A DNA stretch of 6,053 nt from Thermoplasmata archaeon (GTDB lineage Archaea > Thermoplasmatota > Thermoplasmata > Thermoplasmatales > Thermoplasmataceae): NCBI GenBank assembly GCA_021797955.1, contig JAJZYV010000128.1, positions 1 to 6,053 of the forward strand, in the 5' to 3' direction. A model generated the notes under the pieces. That model searched no databases and had not been told where the DNA came from. It saw only the letters and a list, made by a program, of their open reading frames with translations. Positions 1-4,452 of the stretch are shown piece after piece. Position 1 is the first letter of the stretch. Each line of letters starts with the position of its first letter. The position numbers were made by a program, and so were the translations under genes.

Positions 1-85
1 CAGTAATGTGATAAAATTTTTCGGTTTCAGAACGGGCGTATCTCTTAACATTATCATCAAGAACCTCAAAATTAAGCTGATCCAT
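1..85 (-). CDS. 5' end of an unrecognised protein, cut by the window edge
   Basis: An ATG at 85-83 on the minus strand opens a frame of 28 codons that continues past the left edge. The visible N-terminus reads MDQLNFEVLDDNVKRYARSE and then E, K, F, Y, H, I, T. It is hydrophilic, with no signal peptide or membrane segment, and looks like a normal cytosolic start. An A/T-rich TATA-like stretch at 109-118 lies 24-33 bases before the ATG, which fits an own promoter with a leaderless or very short leader. The frame is also open upstream back to the TGA at 128-130, which ends the membrane protein gene in the same frame. This piece could therefore instead be the downstream part of an interrupted gene. 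No family can be named from 28 residues. Confidence 0.55.
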   Translation of the reverse strand, partial: MDQLNFEVLDDNVKRYARSETEKFYHIT

Positions 86-108
86 AGTATGTGAATCCTT
101 TGTTTCTA

Positions 109-118
109 TTATTTTTTT
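109..118 (-). promoter_or_regulatory. TATA-like box for the left-edge gene
   Basis: On the minus strand this reads AAAAAAATAA, 24-33 bases before the ATG at 85. That is the spacing expected of an archaeal TATA box when transcription starts at or just before the start codon. A short AAGGA lies between the box and the ATG, but it is a weak ribosome site. The stretch is a simple A-run, so the call rests mostly on position. Confidence 0.35.
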
Positions 119-127
119 GGAATGAAC

Positions 128-535
128 TCAGTGGAAAAACCTCAATTTTATGACAGAATACAGTTGGAACAAAGAAAATGGAGTTGATATAAGAATAAAA
201 GGCATACGAATACACATCATTGCAGAAACTGATATCTGCAGTATTAGGCCATACGTATCATGCGTTCTGCCACTTGCAAACCTGTTCATCCAGCCATTAT
301 GGTCAGCAGGAGAAATCCAATTATCGTTGAATAAATGGGACACGAAATCAACCAGAACGCCAAAGGATGCCAGATCACCAATATCGCAGATCACGAAGAT
401 AACCAGATTATATCTGAACATTAATACCAAAACTGAAAAAATTACGAAATTTATGATGGCTAAATAAACTGCAGTTGTTTTTCCTCTTACAAATAATTTT
501 TTCCACGTTTTAAAATTCAGTTCGCTGTCTGCCAA
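128..535 (-). CDS. Small predicted multi-pass membrane protein, start uncertain
   Basis: I do not recognise this family. From a TTG at 535-533 it gives about 135 residues: a basic amphipathic N-terminus (ELNFKTWKKLFVRGK), then a strongly hydrophobic helix (AVYLAIINFVIFSVLVLMF). A second apolar stretch (VIFVICDIGDLASFGVLV), a polar loop with NGWMNRFASGRTHDTYG and a third apolar segment (LILQISVSAMMC...) follow, ending RFFH before TGA. The frame is open further upstream to an ATG at 661, but that start would lie inside the divergent gene at 623 and is probably not used. The TTG is preferred because the minus-strand box TTTATATG (559-566) lies 24-31 bases before it. Codon use (AGA, AGG, ATA) fits the neighbours, and the overlapping plus-strand frame at 150-467 looks like its shadow. 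Without an ATG start, a truncated or frameshifted gene is a real alternative. Confidence 0.5.
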   Translation of the reverse strand: MADSELNFKTWKKLFVRGKTTAVYLAIINFVIFSVLVLMFRYNLVIFVICDIGDLASFGVLVDFVSHLFNDNWISPADHNGWMNRFASGRTHDTYGLILQISVSAMMCIRMPFILISTPFSLFQLYSVIKLRFFH

Positions 536-558
536 TACTTCGATGAATGGATTTCCTC

Positions 559-566
559 CATATAAA
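559..566 (-). promoter_or_regulatory. TATA-like box for the small membrane protein
   Basis: Minus-strand TTTATATG lies 24-31 bases upstream of the TTG at 535, consistent with leaderless transcription. The same bases contain an ATG (561-559, minus strand) followed by a 14-codon frame ending at TGA 519-517. That frame could be an alternative start if a frameshift is present. A second possible box is the minus-strand reading of the TTTAAA at 594-599, about 35 bases before that ATG. Confidence 0.4.
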
Positions 567-593
567 TTATGTATTGTAACAAAAAATGAACTG

Positions 594-603
594 TTTAAAT
601 AAA
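594..603 (+). promoter_or_regulatory. TATA box for the 129-residue protein gene
   Basis: TTTAAATAAA lies 20-29 bases before the ATG at 623, the usual archaeal distance if transcription starts on the start codon itself. There is no purine-rich ribosome site between the box and the ATG, which supports a leaderless mRNA. The TTTAAA core is palindromic and could also serve the divergent minus-strand gene. Confidence 0.6.
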
Positions 604-622
604 ATGATTCAATTTGCACATT

Positions 623-1012
623 ATGGAAATTTTCAAAAAAGAAAGAGTATTCACAACACAAAAGAATTTAGGGGACATAGTCAAGGAATTTTCAAATCAA
701 CTTACAAATTTAGGATGGAAGGTACAGAGCAATGTCTCAGGCGACCAGGCCATAATGCAGGTGCAAAAGTCAGGGATCCTGAGGGGCTTAATAGCCGCGA
801 ACAGGGCAATTACATTTGTTTTTACCGCAGAATCAAATCAGATCAGAGTACACGTGGGTGTAGGGAAGTTACTCGGTGATATTGCAGTTACTGCAGTAGA
901 AGTTTTATTGTTATCAGAAATTTTTATTGTTGTCGATATACCCGAGATTGCCTGGTCAGATCACGTGGAAAAGGAATTATTGCAAAATTTAGAAAGTATA
1001 GCCACATCATAA
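623..1012 (+). CDS. Conserved hypothetical protein, 129 residues, hydrophobic C-terminal segment
   Basis: The ATG at 623 is chosen over a TTG at 614 because the TATA box at 594-603 sits at leaderless spacing from it. The N-terminal 60 residues look like an amphipathic helix (about 14-30, GDIVKEFSNQLTNLGW) packing on strands (WKVQSNVSG, AIMQVQKSG). Then come a glycine-rich step (GILRGLIAANRA, 51-62), two strands (AITFVFTAE and QIRVHVGVGK, 62-82) and an apolar segment (88-109) that could be one membrane helix or a buried helix. From memory, this layout (K-x-G-ILR, then V-x-V-G-x-GK, then an apolar tail) resembles a family of small bacterial and archaeal proteins of unknown function that end in a membrane segment. 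That link is unverified. It is followed 54 bases later by the DUF5680-like gene on the same strand, so co-transcription is possible. Base composition matches the surroundings. Confidence 0.8.
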   Translation: MEIFKKERVFTTQKNLGDIVKEFSNQLTNLGWKVQSNVSGDQAIMQVQKSGILRGLIAANRAITFVFTAESNQIRVHVGVGKLLGDIAVTAVEVLLLSEIFIVVDIPEIAWSDHVEKELLQNLESIATS

Positions 1013-1033
1013 TCTGACAGACAACTTATAGCC

Positions 1034-1043
1034 AATATTATTA
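1034..1043 (+). promoter_or_regulatory. Weak TATA-like stretch before the DUF5680-like gene
   Basis: AATATTATTA lies 24-33 bases before the ATG at 1067, at promoter spacing. It is a poor match to a consensus TATA box, and the gene may instead be read from the upstream promoter at 594. Confidence 0.25.
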
Positions 1044-1066
1044 TCTCACTTAACAATTTACAGGTG

Positions 1067-1525
1067 ATGGAAGAGGCTGAATTGAGAGACTTTATAATCT
1101 TGGCAAAATTTAACTCGCAGTCGCAGAAATCCAACTCGAATCCTAGCGGTGCAAAATGGTCTGCACTTTCGAACTTCTCAAAGGGAAAGCTAAGGTATGT
1201 GAACCAATCTATTGGTAATATTTTTAGGGCAGGACAAGAAATAGTATTTGAAAACAACAAGCCCATATGGTCATCCGTCTATTCTGGCGGTATAATTATA
1301 GATGATGTGGATTCTCGGGAGGTGCTCAATTTCCTAGGCAGTTGTCTTTCGGAGCCAGATGAAGAAATTCCTGTTAGGGGAAGGGCTTATTTTACCGATG
1401 GAAAATTAACATATAGAAACAGCGCTAATGGAAGTTTGGAGCACTTTATGGGATATGAGTCAGTTGACATCGAGGAGGAAATAATTTATGAACTCCATTA
1501 TTCTGGTGGTCTGATTCTTGAATAG
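1067..1525 (+). CDS. DUF5680-like domain protein, stand-alone
   Basis: The 152-residue protein fits the pattern I recall for DUF5680. It has an N-terminal helix (ELRDFIILAKFNSQ, 5-18), a strand pair around KLRYVNQSIG and FRAGQEIVFENNKPIW (41-68) and the core VYSGG (71-75). A helix resembling the family's FLkkaL segment (EVLNFLGSCL, 85-94) follows, then IPVRGRAYFTDGKLTYRN (101-118), GSLEHFMGYESV (122-133) and the closing YELHYSGGLI (141-150). In bacteria the domain is often joined to a helix-turn-helix regulator; here it makes up the whole protein. No catalytic residues are known to me and the function is unknown. A GTG lies directly before the ATG, and a Shine-Dalgarno-like AGGTGAT at 1062-1068 overlaps the ATG itself. 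Start usage is therefore ambiguous between GTG 1064, ATG 1067 and TTG 1082, the last falling where the domain begins. The gene ends 9 bases from the convergent gene at 1535. Confidence 0.85.
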   Translation: MEEAELRDFIILAKFNSQSQKSNSNPSGAKWSALSNFSKGKLRYVNQSIGNIFRAGQEIVFENNKPIWSSVYSGGIIIDDVDSREVLNFLGSCLSEPDEEIPVRGRAYFTDGKLTYRNSANGSLEHFMGYESVDIEEEIIYELHYSGGLILE

Positions 1526-1534
1526 GAATTAATA

Positions 1535-1984
1535 TCAATTAAGTGTAATCTCAATGAATATTGAACCATAGAAATTGGAAGTGGGAGTTATCAGGATAAT
1601 TTCTGTGATCATCATGCCGGAATTGTTCTGTATATTTCCATAGGAAATCAAATTGAAACCATTTTGGATTCGTATTATTGAATATGAATTTATGTGGTTT
1701 TCACTGATATATTTAGATAGTTCTATTGGGAATTGTAAGTTAATGGCAACTTTTTCACCTGGTCCATATGTAAATTTGCCATAGGCAAAAGAAAAATTTG
1801 TGGATCCTGATTTTCCGCTGTTTACCTCAACCTTCACGCACTGTATGTTGACTGTAGTTCCCCCATAAAAGTTAAATTCCGCCAGGATACCAAAGGACAA
1901 CAAAATGATAAACACAGTCACTGTGAAGGTTTTCTTCCCCAGTCCCTTTGCAATCCATGGTCTTTCAATTTCCACCGGAGTCAT
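1535..1984 (-). CDS. Membrane-anchored extracytoplasmic protein, unknown function
   Basis: The protein starts with a short cytosolic stretch (MTPVEIERPWIAKGLGKK), then one hydrophobic helix at about 19-35 (TFTVTVFIILLSFGILA). About 110 residues rich in Asn, Ser, Gly, aromatic and beta-branched residues follow (for example SGSTNFSFAYGKFTYGPGEK). This is the profile of an archaeal type II-anchored or signal-anchored protein with an outward beta-sandwich-like domain. There is one cysteine (about 49) and no lipobox or sorting motif. An ATG also exists at 1996, giving 153 residues. The 1984 ATG is preferred because the strong TATA-like tract at 2005-2018 lies 21-34 bases before it, but only 9-22 bases before the upstream ATG. 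The gene is divergent from the dehydrogenase and convergent with the DUF5680-like gene. I cannot assign a family. Confidence 0.75.
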   Translation of the reverse strand: MTPVEIERPWIAKGLGKKTFTVTVFIILLSFGILAEFNFYGGTTVNIQCVKVEVNSGKSGSTNFSFAYGKFTYGPGEKVAINLQFPIELSKYISENHINSYSIIRIQNGFNLISYGNIQNNSGMMITEIILITPTSNFYGSIFIEITLN

Positions 1985-2004
1985 ATGCAATCCCATGAAT
2001 TATC

Positions 2005-2018
2005 AATATATATTTTAT
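2005..2018 (-). promoter_or_regulatory. TATA box for the anchored protein gene
   Basis: The minus-strand tract ATAAAATATATATT is the strongest TATA-like run in the divergent region between 1985 and 2117. It is 21-34 bases upstream of the ATG at 1984, and this spacing decides the start choice for that gene. Confidence 0.55.
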
Positions 2019-2075
2019 GCCTGTTTTTTCTATTGAATCCTTTATTCATTCAACAAATGGTACTTTACTTCAGAG

Positions 2076-2083
2076 AATAAAAT
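2076..2083 (+). promoter_or_regulatory. Possible TATA box for the dehydrogenase gene
   Basis: AATAAAAT lies 35-42 bases before the ATG at 2118, which would give a leader of roughly 10-15 bases. That leader would contain GGTG at 2110-2113, matching the core of the archaeal anti-Shine-Dalgarno sequence 4 bases before the ATG. A second candidate, TATAAA at 2099-2104, is too close to the ATG for the usual spacing. Confidence 0.35.
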
Positions 2084-2117
2084 TTCAATTTGAAATACTA
2101 TAAACGAATGGTGTGAT

Positions 2118-3095
2118 ATGAAGGCTGCAGTCTTGAGCAAATTTGGTCTTGAGAATCTAAGAATTGAAGAAATGGATGAACCAAAGCAAAAACATGGCTT
2201 CATAAGGATTAAGACAAAATTTGCTGGCATAAACCCGCTCGAATATAATGTTATTGCAGGAAAGGTACTTTACGGCGTCTCTCCCATGCCCCATATACCT
2301 GGTTCGGAGATATTCGGTGAGTCTATGGATAATGGGAACCTAATCAAAAAGGGTGACAGGGTAATCATATATAACAGGGAATATGACGGCAAATGCAATC
2401 TCTGTATTTCTGGAAAAGAGTATTTATGTCCGAATGGTGGACTGTGGGGAGTTATGTCAAACGGTGGGTATTCTGAGATTATAAGCGTTAGGGAGGAGAA
2501 CGTATTCAAGGTTCCAGACACAGTGTCGGATTATGTAGCCACCTCCCTACCCATTGACGCAATCACAGCTTACCATGCGCTGAAAGAAGCCAACTCAAAA
2601 CCGGGAGAAAGCCTTCTTGTATATGGCGCCTCAGGAAACACTGGGTTATTCTCTCTTCAATTGGGAAGAATTTTTGGAATGAAAGTAACAGCAATTTCAA
2701 GGAACGATTTTGTGAAGGAATTTGGAGCAGATGAAATCTTTTCAATGGAGAATATTCCGCTGGAACTTGAAGCTGATGTAATAATAAACCCACTTGGAGG
2801 AGAGATTTTATCCGGGAGTTTGAGTCACTTGAGAAGAAGGGGCAGGCTTGTAAGCTTCGGTGTTCTAACGGGGGTGAAAGGAGTGATCGATATAGGTAAA
2901 TTGTATACACGGGAGCTCAGAATCATAGGTTCCACAGGAGGAAGCAGAATGGATTTAATTGAGTTGTTATCTATAGCCGATAAAGAAAACCTTAGGGTTC
3001 AGGTTGATAAGATATTCCCACTAAGTGATATAAAGAGTGCCTTGAACTATTTTTCCGGGAAAAGAAAGGGTAGAGTTTTACTCAGTTTCCAGTGA
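2118..3095 (+). CDS. Medium-chain dehydrogenase/reductase (zinc-type alcohol dehydrogenase superfamily)
   Basis: The 325 residues have the full two-domain layout: an N-terminal GroES-like domain (1 to about 130), a Rossmann fold (about 160-285) and a return segment ending KGRVLLSFQ. The cofactor loop is VYGASGNTG (168-176), and strand beta-2 ends AISR, which hints at NADPH rather than NADH. A structural-zinc-like lobe is present: D90, C93, C96 and C104 in the order D-x2-C-x2-C-x7-C. An acidic residue replaces the first cysteine, as reported for the Sulfolobus enzyme, which has Glu there. The catalytic-zinc site is not conserved: the usual Cys after GI is N39 (AGINP, as in quinone oxidoreductases), and the GHE histidine is S63 (PGSE). 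The enzyme is therefore probably a cytosolic, zinc-independent NAD(P)H-dependent reductase; the substrate is unknown. Its 3' end overlaps the convergent rpe by 18 bases. Confidence 0.92.
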   Translation: MKAAVLSKFGLENLRIEEMDEPKQKHGFIRIKTKFAGINPLEYNVIAGKVLYGVSPMPHIPGSEIFGESMDNGNLIKKGDRVIIYNREYDGKCNLCISGKEYLCPNGGLWGVMSNGGYSEIISVREENVFKVPDTVSDYVATSLPIDAITAYHALKEANSKPGESLLVYGASGNTGLFSLQLGRIFGMKVTAISRNDFVKEFGADEIFSMENIPLELEADVIINPLGGEILSGSLSHLRRRGRLVSFGVLTGVKGVIDIGKLYTRELRIIGSTGGSRMDLIELLSIADKENLRVQVDKIFPLSDIKSALNYFSGKRKGRVLLSFQ

Positions 3096-3737
3096 AGACA
3101 GAGACTTCAATTTTCTTATCCTTTCTGTGATTACTCCACCATAAATATAAGATGCAGAAACCAGTATATCCGCACCTGATCGTGACGCAATTGAGGCATT
3201 CTTATCGTTAATTCCTCCATCTATTTCTATCAATGTGTCCAATCCATTTTCATCTATGTAATTTCTCGCCTTCTTTATTTTACTTGTGGTTCCCTCAATG
3301 AAACTCTGTCCAGAAAAACCAGGGTGCACACTCATCAAGACAAGCATGCTAGCGCCATCCAGAATATCCTTAATCTCATCGAAAGGAGTTTCCGGATTCA
3401 AAACTATACCATAATTTTTCCGGTACTCTTTTACCTCTTTGAAACATTTTAAAAGGGGAACGTTTGATTCATAATGGAAAAGCAGAATATCAGCCCCGGC
3501 ATCAGCAAAAACCTTCCAGTATCTGGAGGGATATGTCACCATCATATGAGCTTCCAAAGGCAAATCTGTGCATCTTCTAACGGCCTTTAAAAGATCTGAT
3601 CCCATTGTTATGTTTGGAACAAAGTGCCCATCCATTATATCAAGATGAAACTGTCCTGCACCTCCTAAAACAGATTGTTCTATCTCATATTTGAGATTTT
3701 CAAGTTTGCACGAGATAACCGATGGAGATATAATCAT
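3078..3737 (-). CDS. rpe: Ribulose-phosphate 3-epimerase
   Basis: This cytosolic TIM-barrel enzyme interconverts D-ribulose 5-phosphate and D-xylulose 5-phosphate in the non-oxidative pentose phosphate pathway. At 219 residues it has the family length. It shows ISPSVIS (3-9), the metal/catalytic block FHLDIMDGHFVPNIT with H31 and D33 (30-44), EAHMMV with H64 (62-67), MSVHPGFSGQSF (135-146) and EIDGGIN with catalytic D173 (171-177). The ring of H31, D33, H64 and D173 is complete, so the enzyme should be active. Two variations stand out: His replaces the common Asn in VNPGF, and the phosphate-site segment VSASYIYG differs from the usual GSAIF. Archaea lacking the oxidative branch could use this reaction to make ribose 5-phosphate. 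The gene has its own TATA box and no operon partner in view; its last codons overlap the convergent dehydrogenase. Confidence 0.95.
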   Translation of the reverse strand: MIISPSVISCKLENLKYEIEQSVLGGAGQFHLDIMDGHFVPNITMGSDLLKAVRRCTDLPLEAHMMVTYPSRYWKVFADAGADILLFHYESNVPLLKCFKEVKEYRKNYGIVLNPETPFDEIKDILDGASMLVLMSVHPGFSGQSFIEGTTSKIKKARNYIDENGLDTLIEIDGGINDKNASIASRSGADILVSASYIYGGVITERIRKLKSLSSLETE

Positions 3738-3762
3738 AGTAAGGTATTGGTAACACTCTATT

Positions 3763-3772
3763 ATTTTTTATA
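3763..3772 (-). promoter_or_regulatory. TATA box of rpe
   Basis: Minus-strand TATAAAAAAT is close to the archaeal TATA consensus and lies 26-35 bases before the rpe ATG at 3737. This predicts a leader of only a few bases with no clear Shine-Dalgarno sequence. Confidence 0.65.
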
Positions 3773-3804
3773 CATTTGGGAAGATTTAACTTTCACACTA
3801 TTAA

Positions 3805-3823
3805 ACATTTAAAAAATTAATGT
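3805..3823. promoter_or_regulatory. AT-rich imperfect palindrome between divergent promoters
   Basis: ACATTTAAAAAATTAATGT is nearly its own reverse complement (ACATT and AATGT arms, one unpaired base). It sits between the rpe TATA box (3763-3772) and the TATA box at 3858-3866, where a shared operator could lie. In DNA this AT-rich, such palindromes arise by chance, so a regulatory role is only a suggestion. Confidence 0.2.
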
Positions 3824-3857
3824 CAGGTTAAATATTCCTCATTATGTGACGATAAAT

Positions 3858-3866
3858 CTATATACA
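3858..3866 (+). promoter_or_regulatory. TATA box of the ferritin-like gene
   Basis: CTATATACA lies 20-28 bases before the ATG at 3886 with no purine-rich ribosome site in between. This is the standard leaderless arrangement for this lineage. Confidence 0.65.
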
Positions 3867-3885
3867 AATGATTTAATGTAACAGT

Positions 3886-4383
3886 ATGGTGGACGAGAGA
3901 GATTCGATTTCAGGAAAGCCACCCGAAGTGATATCGGAAAAAATGATTAAAAAGTTAATTGTGGTGAAAGAGGATATTATAAGAAAATATGAAAAATTAA
4001 AGGAAAAAAGCAAATTATCACACACACTCCAAATATTAGATGAACTAATTCAAATGGAAAGGAAAGATATAGAAATACTTGAAAGTGCAGACAGTTCCAG
4101 TGGTGTGATGTACTCAAGAAGAACAGGAAATGAAGACGACTTTGGAATGTTGGATCATATAGTGTCTCTCGAGGAAAACCCGACAGGAGATGACCCAAAA
4201 AGCATTCTTGCGTGGTCCATATCGAAATCAGATGCCATTTACAAAATGTCAGAGTTGTTGGCAGAGGACTATGAGAGTGAGAATATCAAAAAACTCCTTT
4301 TGAATATAGCAGAAAGTGAAAAGAAAAGAAAGAACAGGTTAACGATTCTTTATGACGAACTGATAAACAAAAATGATTGGTAA
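3886..4383 (+). CDS. Helical ferritin/rubrerythrin-like protein with altered metal motifs
   Basis: The 165 residues are highly charged and almost all helical. They show four predicted segments: about 17-42 (EKMIKKLIVVKEDIIRKYEK), 45-68 (HTLQILDELIQMERKDIEIL), 104-128 (PKSILAWSISKSDAIYKM) and 131-161 (ESENIKKLLLNIAESEKKRK). The second and fourth end like the ferritin-like pattern LAxxEkxHxxxL, with MERKD at 57-61 and ESEKKR at 143-148. The histidine of ExxH is Asp in the first and Arg in the second, and SKSD replaces the typical EKE of the third helix. The fold call is by pattern only. If it is right, the di-iron site is probably lost or remodelled and the protein may be structural, regulatory or protein-binding. 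A coiled-coil protein without relation to ferritin is the main alternative. No signal peptide or membrane helix is present. The gene is divergent from rpe, and the kinase gene starts 69 bases downstream. Confidence 0.8.
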   Translation: MVDERDSISGKPPEVISEKMIKKLIVVKEDIIRKYEKLKEKSKLSHTLQILDELIQMERKDIEILESADSSSGVMYSRRTGNEDDFGMLDHIVSLEENPTGDDPKSILAWSISKSDAIYKMSELLAEDYESENIKKLLLNIAESEKKRKNRLTILYDELINKNDW

Positions 4384-4424
4384 AACAGAAACATCATCCA
4401 AAAACTCGAAATAGCCCAAAAGCG

Positions 4425-4432
4425 TTAATTAT
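4425..4432 (+). promoter_or_regulatory. Weak TATA-like box before the UbiB-like gene
   Basis: TTAATTAT lies 21-28 bases before the ATG at 4453, at leaderless spacing, inside the 69-base gap after the ferritin-like gene. The match is modest. Read-through transcription from the promoter at 3858 is possible. Confidence 0.35.
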
Positions 4433-4452
4433 CAAAGTAGGTTAACAGTAAG

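Noticed and set aside
150..467. A 105-residue plus-strand frame opposite the small membrane protein
   Set aside because: No TATA box or ribosome site at useful spacing and no domain-like pattern. The minus-strand reading has coherent membrane segments, so this is probably its shadow.
536..661. Longer N-terminus of the small membrane protein from an ATG at 661
   Set aside because: The extra 42 residues run antisense through the start and promoter of the divergent gene at 623 and are rich in Phe, Asn and Ser as expected of non-coding AT-rich DNA.
586..879. A 97-residue plus-strand frame overlapping the 129-residue gene
   Set aside because: It is frame-shifted relative to a much better supported gene and is low in hydrophobic structure.
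2563..2910. A 115-residue minus-strand frame within the dehydrogenase gene
   Set aside because: It is fully covered by an unmistakable enzyme on the other strand and is Leu/Ser/Pro-rich, typical of an antisense shadow. The frames at 2270-2521 and 2042-2230 were rejected likewise.
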